The notes below the pieces were generated by a model. It had not been told where the DNA came from. It made no database searches and saw only the letters and a program-made list of their open reading frames with translations. A stretch of 60,000 nucleotides of DNA, from positions 29,612,283 to 29,672,282 of the forward strand of contig OU612066.1 in assembly GCA_914767715.1 (NCBI GenBank), read 5' to 3'. Positions 23,035-33,100 of this stretch are shown here, in pieces. Made by a program: the position numbers and the translations under genes. This DNA is from Membranipora membranacea (lineage: Eukaryota > Bryozoa > Gymnolaemata > Cheilostomatida > Membraniporidae). Position 1 is the first letter of the stretch. Each line of letters starts with the position of its first letter.

Positions 23035-23104
23035 CTGCTACCGCAATTTGAACATGGGCCTACCGTGTTTAAATCATACAGCTAGCCACTCAGCCACTCC
23101 AGCT
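23035..23104 (-). repeat. tRNA-like sequence (possible SINE head)
   Basis: On the minus strand it reads GGAGTGGCTGAGTGGCTAGC, a good A-box/D-arm, followed after about 40 nt by ATGTTCAAATTGC, a weak B-box. No full cloverleaf was confirmed. Confidence 0.35.
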
Positions 23105-23925
23105 TCCTCTACCACGCACAGCTTTAGTGCGAGCTGATACGTCGGGCTCAATGTGAACCGGGAGTCATTTCCATGGCTCGAAGAGCTTTGAAAATAGCCT
23201 CAGGTTAACCTCAAAATTCACATGGAAACATAGCGAATGCTGAACAGGTTTTTCTATTTTTTTGAGTTTGACATGTCCATTTTCTTTCAGCCAAAAAAAT
23301 TCTTACGAAAATTTCTTACCGTTGTCAGATCGAACATGATTGTTTATTTATCTCAACACTTAATACTTCACAAACAAAGCGAGTGTATTACACAATTACT
23401 AACATTCATCAAATTGTATGTATACTTCCAACACTTCAACAACTGAATCGTCAGTTAGAGAACCAAGTAAATCTATAAACCATGCGCTAAATTAACAAGA
23501 TATTATATTTACAGATCATTAAATAGACTGACCAGTACATTGTCAAATCATTATAACCTTTAATTGTCCAAATGGTTGACCTGGGAATGCCATTACCAGC
23601 AACCCAGCAGATTTTAAAGACTGTCCTTGGTAGCAGTCTATGAAGCTAAAGTGGCGCCTCCCCATATTTGGTATCGCATTCTTCATATTGAAATTGCAAC
23701 AAGGGTAGCTGATAAAAATTGCAGTCAAAATTCTTTCATTGAGAAAGCATAACTTTTACTTACTTTGCAGATCGATATAAGGAACCAAATTAGAAGTCTG
23801 AATAGTTTTTATTCTCTTGACAGTTTTGGCAGTTCTTTTTCAACACCATTGGAAAGTAGAGACCTGAATGGAAACAATGAAGTATAACATTTGATATAAT
23901 GATGATGGAAGGTGCATCACTGAGT

Positions 23926-24115
23926 TTCCGTGAAGATCTTGAGCTCGAACTGAGTTTTTACCTCTATGCTCGCCCTAGAAAACTGCATCTGCACCCATTG
24001 GCTGAGGTCTCCAAATCTGCACACCTTTGATGCTAACTGCCCAGCTATGCTCAACTCAGTATGAACTGAGAGGCATTCTCATTTTCCCATGGTATGAACA
24101 TGGCTTGAATATTGC
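23926..24115. mobile_element. MITE, CATGGAAAC family, left-arm copy
   Basis: Shares GATCTTGAGCTCGAACTGAG, CCATTGGCTGAGGTCTCC and CTCAACTCAGT-like blocks with the inverted copy at 30,808-31,008. Being in both arms it predates the inverted duplication. Confidence 0.5.
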
Positions 24116-26039
24116 TGCGCTCAATCTCATGAAAAATTTGTTTTATGGTATAAAATCTCTTGAATGTCCTAATTGCAAAAAGTCTTTCCCACGCCGCTGA
24201 GTCCAGAGGTAAAAAACAGGATAGTAAGCAAGCTTAGGCATCACTTCATTGTATTGTTACTGCATTCCTCGTGTCTTGATAGCAAAAAAAGTGTAAAATG
24301 TCCTCCCATGTTGCAAATGATTTGTCTGACAAAATTTGTAAACAGTAAAAGTATATATTTCCCATCAAGAGGTACAACATAGTCACCTCAAAATATTCAA
24401 AAGCAAATTTTAATTTAGTGAGAGTGAAACAACTACCTAGCAAGTCAACTTGTATCCCCATCCTCATACTGCATCCTCGTATTGCAACATTGTATTGTAC
24501 CCTAGAATTACTGAATCCAGATTTTTACTGCTATTATTATGTCTTACTTTGTCTCATTGTGTATCTGTGTAGAGCCGACAGAATTTTCATCCGCTAGAAG
24601 ATCCACAGCCATTGTTGTAAATGTGTCTGTTGTCAACGTTGTTGTTGTGGGTGTTGTTGTTTTTGTTGTTAATTTGCCTGTCATGTCATTGGTGTTTCCC
24701 CCGCTGTTATTGCTTCCTCTGCCACTTCCAACTATGCACAAACATTCAGCAATCAAAATTGAGAAATGTCCGGGTTGTGACCTTGTCTATTTTTTTTCAC
24801 ACATAAACTTAAAATCAATAGAACACATTTAAAAAACACAGATATCTCTTAGCCTATGTATCCTAGCACGAAATGACAATAATTCAGCGTATAATTTGAA
24901 GGTGTGACATTTGGGAAAAAATTAGAAATTTGTCTTTAGGTTATCAAAGCCATTATAGACCATCATAGGTTGGTAGGTGCGTCTGCATGACAAATTGTCA
25001 TCGTCATTAATAAAGTAATCGTTAAGTAAAGTAGGCATGTTGCCAGATTGACGATGGCCGATATGATATGACGATGGCCGATATGATATGACGATGACAA
25101 TATGATCACACAGCAAGGATTTAAAAAGAAGACATGATGATAGTTATAGTGCCAGCAGTTTTTTTATTATGTCAATCTCTAAGTGATACCATGGTATCTT
25201 TCCTACAGACATACATACCTATGATAAGCCATAATTTGTAATTATAAATGTATTAATGTATTGTATTCTGTAGTGTTAGGTATAATTACCGATCTGTAAT
25301 TGATCAATTCTAATAAAGATAGGATAAATTATGCCACACTCACCTCAGACACAGTATCACTATGTTTCCATGGGTCGAATGATCATTCGCATCCTATCCA
25401 ATAGATTTTGGCTGTCATGTGTGGTTTGGCTTGTTATGTAATCAAAACACAATACAATAACAATATGATCCGACCAAAGTTTGTGAAAGCGAACGACCGA
25501 TGAGTAAGAAATCGAATAGCTTGATTGTTTCCATGTGCCGAATGAAGGGCTAAAATCGCTTATATGCGCATTTGTACGGAGCATGGAAACATAGTGACTC
25601 TCTGAACAGGAGTATCTGATGCAGGTATGATATTGTTGTTTGCTACAAAGGTTATATGCAGGCTGATGCAATGTGTGATTGTTTATAGAATTATTTAGAA
25701 TTTGGGTCGTAGCTTATAGTCAGAGATTGAATTAAACATGATGTCCTGTTTACGGTCAAATGCTGACTGATACAAGTTCTTTGAATATACAGTAGCATGC
25801 ATATAAAGATGTCAAATGGTTGTGGGGTCAGAGGTTAATAATTGTAGAAATTATTCATAGCATGCTGACAACCCATTCTGAGCAGCCGTAGCAGGGTCAC
25901 ATTATCTATCCTTCACCAGATTATGTAAGAGGAAAAACAAAGTCATGAATAATAAATTTTGTTTGGAATGATTCTCATAACCGTTAGTAGAAGACATAGT
26001 AAGATCTTTTGCGTATTAATAATTCATAATTTATTACTG

Positions 26040-26112
26040 CTGGACAGTCCTCGTGGTCTGGCAGTGGGCTAGCCGCTTGCAGCTCAGACCTAAGTTTACA
26101 CTGAGAGTTGTT
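26040..26112 (+). repeat. tRNA-like sequence at inner end of left arm
   Basis: Reads GTGGTCTGGCAGTGGGCTAG, CCGCTTGCAGCTCAGACC, then GTTTGAACC: D-arm/A-box and B-box-like spacing of a tRNA-derived SINE. Its inverted mate is at 28,230-28,300. Confidence 0.4.
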
Positions 26113-26310
26113 TGAACCAGGGATCTAGTTCATTGAGTTACACATAAACATGTTATATGTTTATGGATTCACATCATTAGACTTAGGAAGTAATATTACC
26201 ATAAATAACTACAGTGTAGTAAATATTGCTTCATTACTATGAGGGTAAATCAAGAAAGCTGAAAGTTGGGTTACAGTATGTATAATCTATGCTGAACTGA
26301 ACCCAATTTC

Positions 26311-26545
26311 AGCCCTACAGCAAACATTAAGATCATGTCTCCGACAGCAGCACCAACTTGTGGTATGCTCTGCGCAAAGGCGTTCATTTTAATATATCTG
26401 GTTCACCATACCAAACCCTGAAGGGCCAGTGGTCCCCCTGATCACCCCCGCAAAGACAAAGAGTAGCGATAGAGCTGTAATATTTTCCTAAAAGACATCA
26501 GTATCGATGCCATTAGAAAGAGTGGCGCCTGTAGCTGAAACAATG
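26311..26545 (-). pseudogene. Third MFS transporter remnant (C-terminal exon)
   Basis: Minus strand: acceptor TTTCAG before 26,533, then LFLMASILMS, a frameshift, FVFAGVIRGTTGPSGFGMVNQ, a stop and second frameshift, and MNAFAQSIPQVGAAVGDMI. It aligns with the last exon of the right-arm copy (39219 onward). Two frame breaks show it is dead. It is the only copy besides the right one to keep the GPSG and AFAQSIPQVG motifs. Confidence 0.8.
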
Positions 26546-26706
26546 AAAAATTGATATAGTGGTATTTCATGAATACCAGGTGAAAGCCACAGGTCCAAGT
26601 AGATATCTGCTGAACGATGAGATTGATATTATTGGTGAGACGCCAGGGTTTGCAACTCAAAATACAGCCAAGATGTATCCAACGTGATTGAGGAGAAAAC
26701 ATCGCT

Positions 26707-26805
26707 ATGGAGGAATTTGAGTTCTGCTGTTGGAAATGGGCGAAATTCCCTAAAAACTTGAAATTGAGTCGAAGTGATGCCAGTGAGGCGAGCCTTCTGC
26801 GTCAG
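26707..26805 (+). CDS. Possible first exon, unknown protein (weak)
   Basis: ATG at 26,707, open for 33 codons (MEEFEFCCWKWAKF start), ending exactly at CAG|GTAAGG, a strong splice donor. Downstream, 27,869-28,144 is open for 91 codons behind a TCTGCTCAG acceptor, but joining the two at that acceptor gives an immediate TGA. If real, an exon is missing between them or the partner lies elsewhere. Family not recognised. Confidence 0.2.
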
Positions 26806-27868
26806 GTAAGGTCTCAGTTAAGATTTGTGATTAATGTGAACTGTGCATAGAATATGATAGCAAGACTAATCAGCAAATTTCCTATGTAAATGGGTGCTTT
26901 ATGCCTGTGCAACAGTAAGAACAGTGGCGCAAAACACATCTCATTATGTGTCAAAGCTCTTGATCTTGCTTTTCAAAACATGAGAATGTAAAGCAATGAA
27001 GTAATAACAGTGGCCCACCACAAAATATTCCTTGTATATGTGCATTGACAATTCTTGGTTAATAAGTTACTGTCATGTGACTTCATGAATCGGAGGTAAA
27101 ATACGCAGCATGGCTATGGATATGGCTTGGGTTGGCCTGTGGTTAATATAGCAATGCAACTACCAGCAAACGGTGAATGAAAGTTTCACGCATTCCTGAC
27201 ATTATAACAGGTCGGATATGACTGAATTATTCAACCATCTTAATAAACACGAGCTGTCGATGAAGTTAACCACCATAGGAGATTATTGATTCAACCAATT
27301 GATATGTTGATAGCAGCGTGTTTCATTCAGAAATAGCATTTAATTCAGGCGGAGAAAAGATCCTATACGACCTATATAGGACCTATATGATTAATTATTT
27401 ATTTTAAGTTTTGAACACAGCATGACATCTGTCCGTTAGTCCAGGATTCGATTGGGACTGATTCCAATATGCCTGCAATTGTATTAAACTGAATCCAGAT
27501 AACACCATACAAACAGCAGTAAACATACAAGGTCCCAATGTTTGGATCGAAATCCAGGCAAAGAAAATTTGAGAATCAAAATTGAAAATGAAAGTTGAAA
27601 ACTGAAAATGAAAGTTGAAAATCTATTTTAAAAGCAAAATTGAAAATCAGGATTGCAAATCAGTATAGAATAACAAAATTGTAAATGAATGTTATATGTT
27701 TGGATTAATTCCTTTCCAAACATCTAGTATGCTAATGCTCGACTAATTAAACATGATCCATGTAAGGTTAAGCTGAGCTGTGCATCATAACTTGGCTCAA
27801 ATTTGATTCAGCATCACTTACACATACTGTAAACCAACGTTCACCTTTCTCAATTCATCCTCTGCTCA

Positions 27869-28144
27869 GTGATGAACAGTGTTCTGAGTGAGTGGCAACT
27901 GGTGGGAACTGAGTTCATGCAAGAAAAGTATAGAGGGGGAACGAGAACCTTTAGAACACAGTTCCCACTGGATTCTGCTCAAAAACAGTGTCAAGTTATC
28001 TCTTTTGACCAGATATCAATCATACTATCACAGATCCATATTTCTGCACAATTTGATCTAGAAATTGCAAAACTTCTCAAAACGATTTTCAACCCAGAGA
28101 GTAGAGTACCCACAAAGAAAAAAGTCCACTTAGACCACTGGTGA
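27869..28144 (+). CDS. Possible exon/small ORF in palindrome spacer, unknown (weak)
   Basis: 91-codon ORF (MMNSVLSEWQLVGTEF start, KKKVHLDHW end) with ordinary amino-acid composition and a splice-acceptor-like TCTGCTCAG just upstream. No family recognised. Could be chance. Confidence 0.2.
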   Translation: MMNSVLSEWQLVGTEFMQEKYRGGTRTFRTQFPLDSAQKQCQVISFDQISIILSQIHISAQFDLEIAKLLKTIFNPESRVPTKKKVHLDHW

Positions 28145-28229
28145 TAAACAACATATTTTACTTACACTGTAGTTATTTGAGGGGATATAACTCCCTAAGT
28201 ATAAGGATGGTGATCAATGGACTCCCTGG

Positions 28230-28300
28230 CCAATCAACACCCAGTTTAAACTTGGGTCTGAGCTGCAAGCGGCTAGACCATTGCCAGACCACATTAACTG
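28230..28300 (-). repeat. tRNA-like sequence at inner end of right arm
   Basis: Reverse complement reads TGGTCTGGCAATGGTCTAGC, CCGCTTGCAGCTCAGACC; mate of 26,040-26,112. Confidence 0.4.
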
Positions 28301-30114
28301 ACCAACAGTAATTAATCATGAATTATAATTAGGCAAAAGATCTAACTATGCTACAACTATAATTGCTACTGAAAAAGAAAGACCCATGCAAAGATTTAAC
28401 GGCGAACTTAGGCCGACCAAAATTTATCCCGAAAATAATTTATTACTCATGACATTTTGTGTCTTGTTACATTTTCTGGTGAAGGATATGAATGTCTACC
28501 TGCTTATCTCATCCTAAATATTAACATCCCTTGGGATTTTTCTTATGAGAGAAAATACCAGCATAATGTGACCATGCTACAGTCGCTCAACAAAGGTTGT
28601 CTGCATCGTATGCACTTCTACAATTATTAACCTCTGACCCCATAATCATTTTACATCTTCATATGCATGCTATACAGTTTATTTAAAGAACTTGAATCAG
28701 TGAGAATTTAGCCATACACAAGACACCACGTTTAATTCAATCTCTGACTATAACCCAAATTCCAAAAAATTCACAATCACACATTGCATCAGCCCGCATT
28801 CAAAATTTGTAGCAAACAACTATATCATAAAACAGCATCAGTTACTCCTGTTCTTGTAGCCAGATTGTGTCTGAGGTGAGTTTCACATTATTCATCCTAT
28901 CTATATTAGAATTGATCAATTACAGTTGGATAATTATTCTGTTATCAAATCACAGAATAAGGAACAGAGGGGACACTTATGATAGTTATAGCGCGCTGTT
29001 TTTTATTTTCTGGTGGAAAATTGTACACACAGCTAAATCACAAAAACTCAATATCTCTATAAATGTTGTGACAATGGCATTTTTTTATAGAGATACTTAC
29101 CTATGATGGGCAGTAATTAATTTGTATTTATCCTAAAGACTGGTTAAACTTTTTTAAATGTCCAACCATCAAGCTTTTCATCATATTATGTCGTTATATG
29201 CTAGGATACATAGGCTATATGAGTCATCTGGGTTTTTTAAATGAGTCATATCACATATATGGGCCATATATTTATGTGTGACAACTGACAGTCAGGCCGG
29301 TATTTCCTAAAACATTTTGCCCAAAGGTCTATCAATATCTCATGTAAATCTTCATGATAACATTGTGAATAGCTTGAATATGGACATTTGAAAAATGTTG
29401 GAAATCAGTTGTTAGGACAAATACAGGATGTATTATGGCCTTGCATGGGTATGTTTGTCTGCCAGAAAGATACACAGATATATGATCGAAACAAAAAAAA
29501 ATGCTGGCACTTCAACTATCATTGAAGTGTCTTCTTTTTATATCCTTGCTGTGTGAACAAATCCTCATCGTCATATCATATCGTCAATCTGGCTACTACA
29601 TGCCATTTTTACTAACTACATATATAAATCACATGGCAATTTGTCATGCAGACATTCCTACCTATTATGGTCTGTAATTGATTTATATTTGATATTCGAC
29701 AGATTTCTAACTTTTTTGAAATGTCAGTCCATAGACAAAACACACAACAGTGAGATGTCGTTGCGTCACAGTATTTATGGTGGACACTTTTTGATAGGCT
29801 ATTTGCTACATAGTGTCCACTCTAGTGTTGCGTGTTTTGTCTATGTGTCAGACCTTCAAACTATACACCAAATTATTGTCATTTTGTGCTGGGATACATA
29901 GGCTATGAGATATATGGGTTTTTGAAATGATTTCTATCATATAAATTTATATGTAAAAAAAGATAGACGCAGGTTACAACACGGACATTTCCTAAATTTG
30001 TTTGCAAGAAGTCTATCAATTTTGATTGCTGAATTTTTGTGCTTAATTGGAATAGCCAGAGGAAACAACAACAGCAGGGGCAACACCAACAACAACAACA
30101 ACAGCAGAAACAAC

Positions 30115-33100
30115 ATGACAGGCAAATTCACTACATTGACACCAGATAAAACTACATGTTCAACAATGGCTGTGGATCCTCTAGCTGATGAAAATTATGT
30201 GGACTCTACACAGATTGAGAAAGAAACAAAGTAAGACATTATAATTGCAGTAAATATATGACTTGTGTGTATTTTCTAGGGCAGGACTGTAGTTTAGAAA
30301 AAATGGTAGGGGGGCGGCAGGTAGAAACATCACCAGGAGGGGTGCTGTAAGTAAACTTCTATCTGAGCAATTTAAGGCATATAATTAGCAAGTGTAAATC
30401 CCAGAGGAGCTGATTCTGACGTGGATTATTCAATTACGTGTGTATAGTATTTTTAGGCCACTGTATTTCGATTTTTTTATATCTGCACTCAGGGGCGTGG
30501 AAGGGATTTCTTGGAATGAGGGAGGGATTTCTTGAAATGAGGACAGTCATGAGATTTTATACCATAAAACGCAATATTACATTATTCTTTTACACACCTT
30601 CAGACATGCAAATGTTGCTGTCAAAACACTGTGAAGTTGGGTACACATAGATGTAGTAAAGGATTCAACTTAGGGGCAGTAGAATGGTTTGTTAAGTAAG
30701 GTCTTTGGATTTCGAGAAATTGAATCAGCATTTATTGCATTGGCACTGTCTAGTGGGATGACTGTTCAAAAGCTACCAAAAATTCCTATTTCCAAAAGTA
30801 TATGTACCATGTTTCCATTTTAAATCTATTCGAGCCATGGGAACGCTTTCCGTTTTCCACTGAGTTGAGTATGGCTAGACAGTTAACATCAAAGGTCTTC
30901 AGATTGGGAGACCTCAGCCAATGGGTACAGATGCGATTTTCTTAGCAGGGCCAAGAGGTGACAACTCAATTCGAGCTCACAGGATCTTCAAGGAAACACA
31001 GTAATGCACATTCCATCATCTGTTGTTCATTAAGTGTTATACTAAATGTTATACTGCATTGTTTCCATTCAGGTCTCTAATCTCAAATGGTGTTGGCAAA
31101 GAACTGCCAAAACTGTCAAAAAAGTATAAACTATTCAGACTTCTAATTTGGTTCCTCATAAATATCTGTAAGGTAAGTAAAAAGTATGCTTTTTCAAAGA
31201 CACAATTTTTGACTGCAGTTTGTATCAGATAACTTTGTTGCAATTTCAATACGAAGATCCTGCTTCCAAAGACAAGAAAATCTGCTGGGTTGCTGGTAGT
31301 GCATGGATATTAGACTTACTTGGTTAAATAACTGAGGATTCTCAAGTGGCCATCCACCCTGTTGGGGTATGTGTATTCGACATTTTCAAAAATCTGCTGG
31401 GTTGCTGGTGGTGGCATTCCAAGATCAACCAATTGGACAGTTAACGAGTATATTTGATTCATTTATTTGATGATCTTACAGTGTATTGCATGCTCAGTAT
31501 TTTATTTAATAGTCTGTAAATCTAATAGCCTGTTTATGGCATGGTTTACAGATTTACTTGGCTCTATAACTGAAGATGCTTCCAGTGGGCCACCCCTTGT
31601 TGAAATATATATATAATTGAAAGAATGTTAGTATTTGTATAAGATACAACATACAGTGGTGCGCATACCACTGTACGACACACAGGTCTTCAGCTAGAAA
31701 CCATGAGTCAAGCGCTGTTTCGAGGCCTTCTCTATTACAACCTCCTCATGGCCGGCCCCAGAGCATCTCAATCAATCTCATCGATCCCTCAGTGTATTTT
31801 GTAAGTTTCGGTGGTTTGACATAATTGGTGTGTTTAAGCTGTTGCGCAACCAGGGAGGCTGCCAACTCTTCATTGTTTCAGTACAACAATGTTCGCCCCA
31901 TCACTATCATGCTTATACTCTAAGCCAAACCAGTGCAGGGAGGTTTGTTTTCCATCAACTCATCGGCGCTAAGTCGCTATCGTCAAGGCACCCGCCCCTT
32001 GTGCCATAGTTCCCTACTCAAATTCACCACATTGAGCATAGTACAACTCATACACAAGTCAGAGAGATGACTTTTTTGTGCTACAGCCAGTGGGCTGACT
32101 GTGATCTCCTGTCTCGCTCTGCCTGCCTTTTGTGCCAGGGCCAAGCCTTTAATCCTATGTTTGTAATACCTTAGATCTAACTCAGACTCACTTTGATTTT
32201 TCACCCTGCAGAGATTAAACTACTTTAATTTGAGTATTTAAGGCATAATCCCGCTTAGCCTTCTACCCCCAGCAGTTTGCAAATCATCACTTAATCCCCT
32301 CAATCTAATCCTTACAAGGATTATAACAAAAGGAATTAAATATCGGCCAACTCCACAAAACAAAGTGAGTGTGTTAAAACCCCAGCTTACAAGTAATAGG
32401 ATTATTTAGCTTTGGTCGCCACACAGGGCTGTTGCCAAATCCACGCTGATGTACTTTCTGCCTCATGTACTATGCTTTTTGTGGCTTGTTTGAGTTCTCT
32501 TCCTGAAAGCCCAACTCTAGTCAGAAATTTGGTTGCTGATCTAGCCATGAATCCACGGCAGCCAAATCCACTGCGAATAATTCACAATTCCAACCTTTGT
32601 CTTGGCATTGTGTCACCAGATCTTCATATCTTGTCAGTTTTCTCCATAGACTTAAAGGGCAACCAAGGTTTCGCAGCAATGCATTAATGGGTACCAAATA
32701 ATGTGCTGGGCAGCATCAGCTTTGTGCATTACGCGATGCAAAACTCAAAGTAGTTGCTGACTCTAAGCTGGGTAACACTTCAGTTTAGGGGAGGTTCCAA
32801 GACTTTGCTGTAATAATTATAGAGCACAGGCTAAATAATAACAGGAACAGGAAACTGCTATGTGGTATTCTCTTTTAGCTGAGTTTGAGTGCCTGATGGA
32901 AGAAATATTTCACAAGAATTCTTGCTGAATAATCATCCGAATTATATTTTGTCTTTTCCCCATGCAGAAGGTGCAATCTGCTATTAATCAATGGCCATCA
33001 ATGAGAAGTTGTTTGAAACCTTGGTTGCACTTTAATAATAAACCTAGACAGGACACTGTATGGAGCATTAGCATTGAGGCAGTGAGGCACTTAATTATGG

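Larger units (their letters stand above)
21831..23225. mobile_element. MITE of the CATGGAAAC family, split by a LINE fragment
   Basis: Outer ends are inverted repeats: CCATGTGAATTTTGAGGT on the left and ACCTCAAAATTCACATGG on the right, absent from the right palindrome arm. The interior shares AGCTGAGTTGTCACCTC-like blocks with related elements at about 50,340-50,630, 23,926-24,115 and 30,808-31,008. Its body is interrupted by the LINE fragment at 21,934-22,896. Confidence 0.55.
20374..24684 (-). pseudogene. MFS transporter (MFSD4/NaGLT1-like) pseudogene, left palindrome arm
   Basis: Exons, read leftward: 24684-24548 (MTGKLTTK start, MAVDLLADEN), 23863-23764 (KELPKLSRE, then stop), 21615-21489 (LESTGPVIPEL, MRGAGHLSGGVIG), 20941-20777 (ALLIDRVFEYVNLLCAVIM) and 20542-20374 (FAVGYSYENYG to stop). 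Broken in several ways: TAA at 23809-23811, TAG replacing a Gln codon at 20805-20807, and loss of the segment before 20542 that the right copy retains (its last exon would start well upstream). Exon lengths of 100, 127 and 165 bp equal those of the right copy, so this is an inverted duplicate, not a processed copy. Family assignment rests on the STGP...L..QT and MRGAGHLSGGVIG motifs. Confidence 0.8.
20374..26110. repeat. Left arm of a large imperfect palindrome
   Basis: Successive blocks match the right arm in inverted order: 20,374-20,542 with 39,405-39,575; 20,777-20,941 with 38,544-38,708; 21,489-21,615 with 37,884-38,010; 21,700-21,830 with about 37,680-37,760; 23,235-23,400 with about 37,530-37,670; 23,470-23,620 with about 31,380-31,590; 23,764-23,863 with 31,073-31,172; 23,926-24,115 with 30,808-31,008; 24,548-24,756 with 29,998-30,230; 25,360-25,735 with about 28,720-28,860; 25,990-26,110 with 28,230-28,330. 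The two arms carry different later insertions. Confidence 0.9.
26111..28229. other. Central spacer of the palindrome
   Basis: Unique sequence between the arms. Holds a transporter remnant (26,311-26,545, minus) and two weak plus-strand coding candidates (26,707-26,805 and 27,869-28,144). The rest is AT-rich with nothing recognised, apart from a short run of GAAAATGAAAGTTGAAAA-like repeats at 27,570-27,640. Confidence 0.6.

Noticed and set aside
20374-24684. Functional left-arm transporter gene
   Set aside because: In-frame TAA (23,809-23,811) and TAG (20,805-20,807) plus loss of the segment encoding the MGPLTTSGY and AFAQSIPQVG region.
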